Positions 1 through 9,902 of a DNA stretch of 64,000 nucleotides are shown here, piece by piece. The notes beneath the pieces were generated by a model that did no database searches, was not told the DNA's origin, and worked only from the letters and a program-made list of their open reading frames with translations. Where the stretch lies: positions 40,850,338-40,914,337 of the forward strand of contig NC_060059.1 of assembly GCF_020283565.1 (NCBI RefSeq). The letters are read 5' to 3'. Position 1 is the stretch's first letter; the number at the start of each line of letters is the position of its first letter. The position numbers and the translations under genes were made by a program. This stretch comes from Trifolium pratense (lineage: Eukaryota > Streptophyta > Magnoliopsida > Fabales > Fabaceae).

Positions 1-519
1 TTGCGGCAAACAATTTTAGAGAAAGTTCAGGCAACCCAACTTCAGAGTGTTTCAATCATTGAAGACAAGGTCCTCCAAAAACTTCGTGAGAAAGAAACCG
101 AGGTGGAAAACATCAACAAGAGGAATATGGAACTCGAAGATCAAATGGAGCAGTTGAGTGTAGAAGCAGGCGCATGGCAACAGCGAGCCAGATACAACGA
201 AAACATGATTGCTGCTCTCAAGTTTAACCTCCAACAAGCATACCTTCAAACTAGAGATAGTAAAGAAGGATGTGGTGACAGCGAGGTAGATGATACAGCT
301 TCTTGCTGTAATGGTCGTTCGCTTGATTTTCATCTGCTCCCCAACGAAAATTCCAACATGCAAGACATGTTGAAATGCAAGGCTTGCAGAGTCAATGAAG
401 TGACCATGGTTTTATTACCTTGTAAGCATCTTTGCCTCTGTAAAGATTGCGAAAGTAAGCTTAGTTTTTGTCCTCTATGTCAATCCTCTAAATTCATCGG
501 CATGGAGGTCTATATGTAA
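1..519 (+). CDS. SBP1/BOI-type RING E3 ubiquitin ligase, 3' part only
   Basis: The frame is open from the first base of the window to TAA at 517-519, so this is the last exon or the 3' part of a gene that starts upstream. The visible 172 residues begin with a charged helical, coiled-coil-like stretch (about 1-85). After a variable linker comes a C-terminal RING (about 125-160) with the ligand order CKAC, CKHLCLC, C, CPLC, ending SSKFIGMEVYM. This arrangement, coiled coil then a RING at the extreme C-terminus, is typical of the S-RNase-binding protein 1/BOI family of E3 ubiquitin ligases. Those act in stress, cell-death and gibberellin responses. The TTG at base 1 is not a start codon. Which family member it is cannot be settled without the 5' exons. 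A broken copy of the 3' end lies about 4.4 kb downstream. Confidence 0.88.
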   Translation: MRQTILEKVQATQLQSVSIIEDKVLQKLREKETEVENINKRNMELEDQMEQLSVEAGAWQQRARYNENMIAALKFNLQQAYLQTRDSKEGCGDSEVDDTASCCNGRSLDFHLLPNENSNMQDMLKCKACRVNEVTMVLLPCKHLCLCKDCESKLSFCPLCQSSKFIGMEVYM

Positions 520-885
520 CTGCATAATTTATTTCAACACAGTCTAAATCTCTAATTTTATGTTGAAAGTTATGTGTCTTGTGTTGTTGCTTATCATAGT
601 TTTTGTTCCACAATTGTAACTCCAAGTACCATGACAACATTGTAACTATTTGTAAGTTGTATTGTACTGTAATGAACATTACTTATTAAGTTTAGTAAAT
701 TTTGGAAGGATATATATTAACATGATACATGTATGATGTGTCTGTTATATGTGGTCCAAAAGTTTATGCTTTTGGAGATAATGGATGCTAAATGTGTGTC
801 TAAATTCATATTGTGAAGGTTATATGGGAATAAAGATGAGTATGTTTGTTAAAGATGTAATGAAGGAAATGAACACATAAATATA
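520..885 (+). other. 3' UTR and downstream flank of the RING gene
   Basis: No ORF of note. From the RING stop to about 850 this sequence is repeated with high similarity at about 4863-5232, so it belongs to the duplicated 3' segment. It probably holds the 3' UTR and polyadenylation region. Confidence 0.6.
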
Positions 886-1162
886 CTCCCTCCGGTCCTT
901 TTTATAAGAAACACTTTGGAATTTTTATTTGGTCCTTTTTATAAGAAACACTTTGACACAATTCCATTTGTACCCTTATTAAATACAATCAAATAATTCA
1001 TTATAATGCTAGTGCATTAATTAGAGAAGTCTATTTCCCATACTAGTCAAAGGTTAGTTTTGGAATATAACATAAAATGATAGAATCATTAATGAGAAAA
1101 TTTACCTTTCTTGGTCTGTGTGATTTTGTCAAAGTGTTTCTTATAATAAGGACCGGAGGGAG
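886..1162. mobile_element. Stowaway-type (Tc1/mariner) MITE
   Basis: The termini CTCCCTCCGGTCC and GGACCGGAGGGAG are inverted repeats flanked by TA on both sides (884-885 and 1163-1164). The terminal sequence and TA target site are classic for plant Stowaway elements. The left arm is duplicated internally: the sequence from TCCTTTTTATAAG to AACACTTTG occurs near 896 and again near 932. Length is 277 bp with no coding capacity. Confidence 0.88.
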
Positions 1163-2572
1163 TATTATGCTAAATTGGTAATGCAAAAAAAGTAAAATAG
1201 AACATTCAGGTTTTCTTTTCTTTAGAGAAGTGATAATAATCATCACTTTAAAGAAATTTACACACAACTCTTAGGTTTCGGGATTGATGTTTATTAGTTG
1301 AGCTATGTCATAATGATATATTTACAATAGGGACAGCTGTATTTCTTTTTTGAGTAATAACAGCTGTATTATTTTTTAAAAATTGATGAAGAAAAAATGT
1401 TATTTTATTTCATTTCACAATCAACATTGATGGATATTAATGTTAGAGTTAAATGAGGTGGAGGGGTTGAAATTATTCAACCGGTTGAAAGAGGAAAAAG
1501 TGAGAAAGAGGGAGACACATGGCGTGAGCTGAGAGACCATCTCTAGCAAATGCACCACACTTGCTGAAGAGGGAGGTGATGTGTTATGCTTTGGTGATTT
1601 GAATATTTGGATATTGGTTTGGGAAATGAGGTTGAGAAGATTGGTGTCCATAATGCATCATGGATTCATATTGTGGTGGATCCATTTGAAAGTGTTCGAT
1701 TTAATAAGAATGATATTTTTTTTTGTCAAGTAGTTTAGTGGCTAAACATTTCACCAATAAATGAAGTGTTTCAAATTTCAAAACCCCATCTATCTATCTA
1801 TCTACTCTCAATCTCATCTCTTTATAAACCAGTAGTAGTAGTAGTCTCTTCAAAAACACCAACAACTCTCTCCTTCATCTCACCATACCTCTGCTTTGAG
1901 TATCACTCTTCAACCCATTTCTAGTGATAGTAAGTAAACACAAAGCTCAAAACCTGAAACTCAACGTTACCACAAGATCAGAAACCTCACCGTTTTCGAG
2001 ATGAGTCGGGGCATCTCGTTTTCGAGATGAGTCGGGGCATCTCGATTTCGAGACTTCCCAAATTGGCTTGTTCTCGCTCAGTTTGGTAATAGCTTCTTTT
2101 ATTTTTATTTTTTGTGATAATAGGATTTTCCATTTCATTTCTATTTCAAAATTTGAACTTTATTATGATCTAATCCTGAAGTTTTTGTTTTTGCAGCAAG
2201 TTGTAGGAGCTACCTGAATTAGAGGTTAAATGAATTAACGGTACAAAATCCATTAAGCTATTCAATGGGCTTAGTGCCTAATTTATTGCAACCCTTGAAA
2301 TGACTAGCACTTTGTGGTAAGAATCATTCTTCTTCACATTTGTCTCTATTCTCTAACTATGTTTTGTTGTTGAAAATCGCAAATATTAGAACTCAAGAGT
2401 TTTATTCTTTACTATTTCCATATAAGAGAGACAAATAGCTTTAGATTTTTACAAAAAAAAAATAATTTTTTTTTTTAAATCTCAAACAAACAGACCCTAA
2501 ATTAGTTCCTTCGCTCTTTAGCACTGCTTATACTATGTCATTTTTCAAGTGCATTACAATTACCCCCTCCAT
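1163..2572. other. Intergenic; possible orphan promoter and non-coding exons
   Basis: No protein-coding gene is recognised. A TATAAA at 1823-1828 is followed by a CT-rich, 5'-UTR-like stretch (about 1850-1929), a good donor GTAAGT at 1930, and an acceptor TTTTTGCAG ending at 2196. A 27-bp tandem duplication containing GATGAGTCGGGGCATCT sits at about 1988-2043. This could be a remnant 5' UTR or a spliced non-coding RNA; nothing here proves transcription. Confidence 0.3.
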
Positions 2573-2819
2573 ATTTTATAAGACCCACTTTGACTAAATG
2601 TACTATTTATATGTCTTGTTTTGACCGTATTTTTCTAAAAGTATATAAATGTAAATATTATTATATAAGATTTTGTTTGATTTATTTCGATGAATATTTT
2701 CAAAATATCAAATTTTTATAATTTTTACTAATAAACAATTAAAGCTATTCGTAATTATGTATTGACATACGTGCAATGATAAATAAATTCTTATATTTTA
2801 GAACATAAGGATTAAGGAG
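2573..2819. mobile_element. Stowaway-type MITE, family A copy 1
   Basis: Flanked by TA (2571-2572 and 2820-2821), with degenerate CCCCTCC-like and AAGGAG ends. The interior matches the element at 58443-58709, sharing stretches such as TTGTTTTGACCGT, ATATAAATGTAAATATTAT and TTTTTATAATTTTTACTAAT. The two are therefore copies of one family of about 250-270 bp. Confidence 0.75.
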
Positions 2820-3139
2820 TAATGACATCTGATGTGAGAAATGGGGAATCTAAAATAATTTTGCATGATTACTGGCATCTCACAAACAAGAGAACAAAAA
2901 CAATAATAGTAAGGGAAATAAGGAATGTACCCAAAAAAAAAAAAAAGGGAAATAAGGAAACTATATTTTAAAACTTTGTATATTCGTTACCTTAAAAATA
3001 TAAAAAGTTACCTCTTTAATTTTTTTAATAAGGTTATCTCTTTAATTTTGTCTTTGATTTTTTTTTATATATGCTTAACATGTGCATTGGGGCACTATTT
3101 AGCAGACCCTTTATAAAAATAAAGATAGGGCTGATATGA

Positions 3140-3797
3140 GGCTAAACACGATAGCAAGAAATTCCTGATTAGATTTTCCTATTCAATAACAAGAAACCCT
3201 AGCGAAAGTTGTCAATGCAGTATATAGTAAACAACAAAAGAGAAGATCACTAGATATCAAACTACTCAAATCTAAACTAATATTTTTAACTCTTCGGCGC
3301 TAAAGATGAGTTTACCTCTATAAACAATACTGCCATCAGTTCCAATGATATTTCCGTCGATCGTTGACTTAGATAGGACCTTGTAGATTTCTACCTGAGT
3401 TCAAGAAAATGACTTTTTCTTTCGATGTCTTTGGAATATCACTCATGATATAGAGCTTTGAAGCACGGTCGTTCAAAACTTTAAATCACGAGTGTTATTC
3501 CAAAGGCATTGAAATAAAAAGTCATTTTCTTGATGCGTGGCCTAGAAAAAAATAGTCAGGTTGAAATGTACTAGGTTTAGTCAAAGTCAACCGTCAAAGG
3601 GAAGATTATTGGAAATTATGTTTAAGGAGGAATTCTCGTTTTCACGGCCGAAGAATTAAAATGTTATTTTATATTTGTGTAATTTGATATCTAGTGATTT
3701 TGTTGTTAATTATATTGCATTGACAATTTCCGGAAGGATTTCTTGCTACTTAGAAGAAAAATTTACTCCTGTAAATTTTTTGCTATCATGTTTAGCC
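3140..3797. repeat. Large foldback (inverted-repeat) element, about 658 bp
   Basis: The left arm (GGCTAAACACGATAGCAAG onward, 3140 to about 3310) is matched in reverse complement by the right arm (about 3640-3797, ending CTATCATGTTTAGCC). Both contain the pairs TCACTAGATATCAAA and AATTCTTCGG or ACTCTTCGG. A second inner inverted pair (about 3402-3445 and 3488-3532, AAGAAAATGACTTTTT and its complement) extends the stem, so almost the whole element can fold back. I see no coding capacity and no clear target duplication. Confidence 0.7.
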
Positions 3798-3900
3798 CCA
3801 TTTTGATTGTTTTTGTTCCCCTGTTTGTGAGTAGCCATGCAACATTGGTTTGGATTCCGCATTTTTCACATCAGTTCGGCATGACGTGAGATGTCATTGC

Positions 3901-4306
3901 TGTTGGGAAATTAATCCCAAAACAAAGAACTCAGAATAATGAAAGATGAATGAAGAATGAAGAATGAAGAATGAAAAATGAGAGAAGAAGATGAATTAGA
4001 ATAAGCAGAAATTGAATAAAGAAAAAGTAAAATCTTATTCCATTGCGTTATTTACAAATGAGAGATTACAACCGTTTTTATACACAAAAATGTCATGTAA
4101 CTGACTTAACAAACTATGTCAGCTGTAATCACTAACTAACCGCTAACTACTAACTAAGAAAACAAAAACGTGCATCAGAACCAAAAACAGAGCTTCAGAG
4201 CCTCCTATACTTCAGAACCTATCAACTTCAGAGGCTGCGAGGTTCAGAGACTATATTGTTTCAGAGGCTGACCACAAAGCAAGATGCACCTTTACGTCTA
4301 ATAACA
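3901..4306 (-). mobile_element. Probable LTR fragment, copia-like, reversed
   Basis: Begins TGTTGGGAAA and ends CTAATAACA, giving TG...CA termini. It contains the low-complexity and promoter-like signals seen in reversed copia LTRs, including TTATTCCATTGCGTTATTTACAAATGAG and several TTCAGAG(G/C)CT direct repeats at about 4190-4270. No matching flanking duplication was seen, so the ends are provisional. Confidence 0.4.
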
Positions 4307-4500
4307 ATATCGCAACTCGCAAGAACGAAGAGGCAACATTTGTATCCACCAACACCAATATTGCAGAAAAAACCCAACTTACAAATTAAATAAAACCAAT
4401 CATCAGAACTTAAACCAAACACATTCCCAAACTATTTTGGGAATTCGAGAGCGGAAGCGATTAATGATTCAAGGCGGATCGAACCATGCTCTTGATGCCA
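4307..4500 (-). mobile_element. Internal stub and primer-binding site of a reversed copia element
   Basis: On the minus strand the sequence TGGCATCAAGAGC (4500-4488) directly abuts the LTR at 4501. It matches the initiator-Met-tRNA primer-binding site of copia elements (consensus TGGTATCAGAGC). Reading on, the minus strand gives a short leader. The rest of the internal region is missing or replaced. Confidence 0.6.
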
Positions 4501-4683
4501 TGTTAGAATCAAAGATACAAAGCAGAGAAGACAAAAGTGGCTACTAGGGTTTCATAATATTACAATGAGATTGCTTAATTGCATAGTCTTACAATAAGAA
4601 TATATACTAGGAAAATAGGTAAATTGAAAAGTCTAAATTACCCTTACTACTAATTAATAATAACTACTCTATATTATCTAACA
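4501..4683 (-). mobile_element. Short copia-type LTR, reversed
   Basis: The 183-bp segment has perfect TGTTAGA...TCTAACA ends, the usual termini of Ty1/copia LTRs. It sits directly beside a tRNA-Met primer-binding site on its 4500 side, so this is the 5' LTR of an element lying on the minus strand. No internal protein domains survive. Confidence 0.75.
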
Positions 4684-4789
4684 GCTACAACATCTGGTGG
4701 AATAGCTGAGTTTGAATTATAAAACCAATAATTGCTCCACTTAGATTTTTCTCGTACAGGCACACATGTTATTAACTGCACCGTACTTT

Positions 4790-5232
4790 AAAGCATCTTT
4801 GCCTCTGTAAAGATTGTGAAAGTAAGCTTAGTTTTTGTCCTCTGTCAATCCTCTAAATTCATCGGCATGGAGGTCTGTATCTAACTTGGATAATTTATTT
4901 CAACAAAGTCTAAATCTCTAATTTTATGTTGAAAGTTATGTGTCTTGTGTTGTTGCTTATCATATGTTTTGCTCCACAATTGTAACTCCAAGTACCATGA
5001 CAACATTGTAACTAGTTTGTAAGTTATATTGTACTGTAATGAACACTACTTATTAAGTTTAGTAAATTTTGGAAGGATATATATTAACATGATACATGTA
5101 TGATGTGTTTGTCCAAAAGTTTATACTTTTGGAGATGATGGATATGCTAAGTGTGTGCTAAATTCATATTGTGAAATTTTGATGACTAGATTACTTTTAC
5201 TCGGTTATTCATGAATAAAGATGAATGTGTTT
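4790..5232 (+). pseudogene. Duplicated, broken 3' end of the RING ligase gene
   Basis: The sequence from AAGCATCTTTGCCTCTG to about 5232 repeats 424-850, covering the end of the RING, the stop region and the 3' flank. A 2-base deletion in the copy (CCTCTATGTC in the parent, CCTCTGTC here) shifts the frame and removes the last zinc-binding Cys. The original stop region is also changed (TATATGTAA to TGTATCTAA). No upstream exon accompanies it, so it is a non-functional fragment. Confidence 0.85.
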
Positions 5233-5773
5233 GGTTCCATAAGTGTAGCTTAAATGATAGCTACCAGGGACATTATTAGATTTGGAGTGGCCGGGATACT
5301 AACTGAGTAAATTGCTAATGCAAACATTGATTCAGTAGCTGTTGTGAATGATATTAAAACAGGTATGAAAAGGAGTATTTTGGGTATGATGACACATATT
5401 TTTGCAACACGTCTTATTTACCATATTCACTCCATTTCACTTCACCAATTTTGTTTCCTACCATATTCACTCTGTTCCTACACATATAAAAGGACCCTCA
5501 TTCATTACACCCTTTGGGTTCTTTAAATGATTTTTTTTTTATATATTATTATTTTATATTTTCAATTATTTAATCAACGTAATTCCATTTAGATTATAAA
5601 AAAAAAAAACTCAATTGCATTTACTAAATATCCATATAACCGATCGAAAACTCTAAAATGAGTTCCACTAAACACCAATTCTTTGAACAATACTATATTT
5701 TGTAGGGTTATCTATTATTTTAGTCCGTTGTGAAGAAAAACATGGTTGTTGTGCATAGCAACATGCTTTAGTT
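5233..5773. other. Intergenic, nothing recognised
   Basis: AT-rich sequence with homopolymer runs. A 60-codon frame at 5344-5526 has no recognisable features and is most likely chance. A short repeated phrase (TTACCATATTCACTC and CTACCATATTCACTC) occurs at about 5417 and 5458. Confidence 0.4.
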
Positions 5774-6455
5774 TAGGGGTGATCGTATCCGAACCAATCT
5801 AAAAGTAAAACCGCAAATCGAACCAAACCAAACCGAAAACCGCAAAAACCGCATTTGGTTTGGATGTATTTGGATGGCTTTCTTACTGAACCGCAAACCG
5901 CAAAACCGCAAACCGCAAAAACCGCGGATAACCGCAAAAACCGCATTAAGTTACTATTATATATTTATATTCAAATATCGTAAAAGAAAATATATTTATA
6001 TTCCAATATACATGTCCAATTACCAAGTCAGTCGACCAAATTAATCGAACTTCAAGTTGTTTTTATTTTTTGTACTGAAATTTTATTTTGGTGTTGTAAT
6101 GTTATTTTAAATAAACAAATTTTATCGGTACCGTGATGTTATTTTGAAAATTCAATTTTTTTATATATTTAAAATTGTAAGTTACTATAATGTTATTTTG
6201 GATAAATAATTTTTGTTGGTACTACAATGTTATTTTGGAACTTCAATTTTTTATTTTTTTTTTATGCTTAAAATTGTTCGGTACAATCGTTATGTTTTAA
6301 ACCGCACCAACCGAACCGATCCAAACCGCATTGGTTTGGTTTGGATGACTTTTTAAAAATCAACCGAACCAAACCGAACCGCATGCATTTTTATCTCGCG
6401 GTTAGGATGACTTTTATGCTCAAAACCGAACCAAACCGCACCGCGATCACCCCTA
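5774..6455. mobile_element. hAT-like non-autonomous element with ACCGAACC arrays
   Basis: Perfect 12-bp terminal inverted repeats, TAGGGGTGATCG (5774) and CGATCACCCCTA (ending 6455). Subterminal regions are rich in AACCGCAAA, AACCGAACC and GGTTTGGTTTGG, which pair across the element. The middle carries a phrase of about 65 bp repeated three times (variants of GTTATTTTGGAA and TACTATAATG). Plant hAT MITEs have ends of this AGGGGTG type. A target duplication is not clear here. Confidence 0.7.
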
Positions 6456-7423
6456 ACGAGGGATGAAAGTCAACTATTGGCAAGAAAACTAACATAGTGC
6501 CTCAATTTATATGTAGACACGGCAAAAATTCGTCAATGTATATGCTCTAATACAATATCTTTATCAATTGAGTTAAATTCCTGATGTAGACACACAGTTT
6601 TTTTTTTACAACAAGAAAATGACAATCTTAATTTTTTTGATTGCACTTTTAGGTATTTTTTTACCTTTGTCAATTTTTCAAGCTATCAACCTATTCATCA
6701 TAACTTCGTTAAAATACTCCTTTTTATCCTAAAATAGCTTTCATGAAGTATGTAAATATGCAACTAAGATATTTGACTTAAGTGATTAATGAACTCCCTT
6801 AAGAACAGACTGTTTGAAAGAACCTGAATTTAATTTCTGATAGGGCAATTTTTAGTTAGTCTTTACTTACTTCGTTGCTGATTTTTGATTATCAGAATTC
6901 TCTTCCTCTAAAAATCAAAAGGTTAATACAAAAAATATTATCAAGTATGCAGCCACTAAAAATAAAAATAATTGAAGCAAAAACAGGCCCATTTTACAAT
7001 GAGGCCCGTCGGAATTTTCCTGTTGGGTCACACAATTTGATTTTGCCTCTATGGGAACAAGGTATCTATTCTCAATCGAGACTTTCTTTTACTACCTTAT
7101 CGATTTCTCGCGTGCTTTATGAGTTTCTATTTTTATACACATTTTTTATCGAGACAATATTTATATACATTTAAACTTTAAATAATTTTTTTTACAGTCT
7201 TGATTTGTAACCAAACTTTAAATAATTTTCTTTTTACAGTCTTGATTTGTGTTTTTACAAAAAAATATAAAAAATACACTCAAGAAATGGTCCAATATCT
7301 AATTAATGATTCTTATCAGTCATCAAATAGCTATTCAAACATCCAAATTTTATCCACAGTTTAGTGCTTGTACCCCTCTATTCTTATTACTTGGTCTCTC
7401 TATCGTCTTCTTATTCATTCATA
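6456..7423. other. Intergenic, with a short tandem duplication
   Basis: No gene recognised. At about 7164-7255 a segment of about 45 bp is duplicated in tandem (AAACTTTAAATAATTTT ... ACAGTCTTGATTTGT twice). The 99-codon frame at 6875-7174 looks like chance. Confidence 0.4.
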
Positions 7424-7760
7424 GCTTAATTAGTAAAATAGTCTCTTAAAGACATTTTTGGTTTCACATTGGTCCCTTAAAAAAAAAAGGTCTGAATAGG
7501 TCCCTTAAAGAAAAAAAAGTTTCGAATAGGTCCCTTAAAGACATTTCCGTTAATCAGTTTGGTCCTTTCCATCCATTTTTTTGAGGACCAAACTGATTAA
7601 CGGAGATGTCTTTAAGGGACCAAACTGATTAATGGAGATGTCTTTAAGGGACCTATTCGGACTTTTTTTTCTTTAAGGGACTTATTCGATCCTTTTTTTC
7701 TTTAAGGGACCAATGTGAAACAAAAAAATGTCTTTAAGGGACCATCTTACTAATTAAGGC
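7424..7760. mobile_element. Mutator-like foldback MITE, family B copy 1
   Basis: Ends GCTTAATTAGTAAAAT and the complement of ATCTTACTAATTAAGGC. The interior is a stack of inverted repeats of the phrase GGTCCCTTAAAGACAT. A 13-bp direct repeat TTATTCATTCATA flanks it (7411-7423 and 7762-7774). Copy 2 at 55066 has the same ends and a clean 9-bp duplication, the length typical of Mutator-like elements. Confidence 0.75.
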
Positions 7761-7774
7761 TTTATTCATTCATA

Positions 7775-8180
7775 CAATGTACAGTATATTATTTGTGGTG
7801 GCTCTTCTTGGATCCTTCCACGAAGTTTACAAGAGACACATGATGTACAATATATTTCAACCATATTTGCGACTTCAACGATGTTATATTATTTGAATGT
7901 TTGTTGGCTCAAAATAAAAAAGAGGTTGATATAGTAGATGGGAGGATTATCATATAATTTATAATAATATAATATATAGTTAGACATACTTTGCAAGTAA
8001 TAATGTGATTACACGAAATCAGAAGTTTGAACTTTGAATCTCGATTAATTATTAATATTTAGTTTTAAAAATTATTTAAAAAAACATGTTGAACATTTTT
8101 AATAAAGTAGAATATATATAATTTCAGTTGAAAAAATAGTATAGTACATTTTACTCTCACGTTAAAAATAGTACAGTACA
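7775..8180. other. Intergenic, nothing recognised
   Basis: AT-rich; no ORF or repeat structure beyond short runs. The last 14 bases (8167-8180) are the left target duplication of the SINE that follows. Confidence 0.4.
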
Positions 8181-8314
8181 GTCCCCGTGAACTTAGCTGA
8201 GTTGGTAAGAACTTCACATATGTTATGCAGGAGTCAGGGTTCAAAACCCAGACACTCCACTTATTTACCTTTTAAGGTGGAATTTATAGTCACGGTACTA
8301 CTGAACCAAAAAAA
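8181..8314 (+). mobile_element. tRNA-derived SINE, family 1 copy 1 (degenerate)
   Basis: Starts CCCCGTGAACTTAGCTGAGTTGGT, a decayed pol III box A, with a decayed box B (GGGTTCAAAACCC) about 40 bp on, a non-tRNA body and an A-rich tail. Flanked by AATAGTACAGTACA (8167-8180) and AATAGTACAATACA (8315-8328), a 14-bp target duplication with one mismatch. A better preserved copy is at 19973-20120. Confidence 0.8.
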
Positions 8315-8328
8315 AATAGTACAATACA

Positions 8329-9902
8329 CTTTAAAATAATCGAATATGTCCTCGTTTGCTTAAGAGAAAATGTACCGACATGTAATCAATATCAACAATG
8401 TTTTTGGTCACTTCACCTCTTTGTTAATTAGTTGATTTTTTTTTTAATTTTACTTAAATTAAAATTATATATTCTATTTTATTAAATGTTCAAACTTCAA
8501 CATTTTTTTATTCGGTGCGATGGGAGAAGTGAATCACCTTGTATATTCCATAAATTTTTCGACAATAATTATTTATCGATCAATAAGGAAAGTTTAAATT
8601 TCAAACTATAGCCTAAAAATTGAAAAGAGTATCATATGTTGCATTAGTTCATGAACGATTGTAGTTATTAGATATTTTAATTTTCATATAACATCATAAA
8701 TAAATTATATGTTGGCATTTTCATACTTTTTAGGCCTTTTTAATTTCTTTCTATTTTTTTCTTCATCCCCTCTCCAATTCCAATAATCGGTTGGTTGTAA
8801 GTATTTCTAATTCTATGTACTCGAATATTTTTCACTGTTGTGGTTGGTACAAGTCAATAAAAACCTATATTGACCCACAAAGACCCACACTGTTGGTTAA
8901 AGATGACAACTAGAGAACTACTACCTCTTATTATTTTATTCTTATTACTAATTATTTAGCATAAATTTTGTGATATTCCAAAAGCAAAATTTAAATGGCT
9001 TCAAAACATTAATTAAATGAAAAATAACATGATATTAAAATAATAAATGCAGAGTAGTCAACAAAATTTTACAATACCGTGTTCATCAATATTTCTAGTA
9101 AAATGAAACGTTATCTCTCCGTAAACTTACTTTGGTTGGTAAAAACATTGTATTTTATATACATGAATCATAATTTAAATTTCGGACAATCTACTTTTCT
9201 GTTTTACAATGGAGCTGATGATCAAATTCAGAATATCTAACATACTACTCAAATTTCTCACCACTAGACCAAACATAATGACTTCTAGACACTCTACTTA
9301 TTCATTTTAGTCCAAATTCATTAATTGATTTTCGTAATTTTATTTTCTCTTTATTTTCACTCAATCAAACGAACCCTAAAAGTAGAATTATAACCACTAG
9401 AATATTGGGAGAAAAAAAAATCATACAAAACAAAGTTTTCATTTATAAATAAATGAAAACTCATTTTTTGTCAACCAACAAAAATAAAAACTATATCCTT
9501 TCCGTATAAAATTTTTAAAAAATGAAAACCAGGGTATGCAGGGCTGCTAAGGAAGATAAACTTATAATAATAAGTTATAATAAGACCAAAATACAAGTCA
9601 TTGCTTATAAAGAAAAAAAAAACACTAAAAAATAAGTCATTAATTAAAATAACTTTCCCATTTGCAGCATCAATCTATATATAAAAATGTTAATCAACAT
9701 TATGAAAATAATTAGTCTAAATCTGAATTCCATTTCCTATATATATACCTACAATGCAATATTTACATAAGGTTTCCTTAGACACGTTTACGCCATATAT
9801 ATAATATTTCCATAAATTCATACATCTATCACTATCTTATATCCTTCATTCATTCATATTTCTTGCTTATAATTTTCATTTTCTAAGGAATTTCTTAAAG
9901 CA
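8329..9902. other. Upstream region of the lipase gene
   Basis: No coding sequence. A stretch at about 9195-9290 (TTACAATG, GATGATCAAATTCAG, CATACTACTCAAAT, CTAGACCAAAC) recurs at about 10545-10617 in lipase intron 1, so it is a dispersed repeat. A TATA-like CTATATATATACC at about 9738-9750 lies about 155 bp before the lipase ATG and could be its core promoter. Confidence 0.4.
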
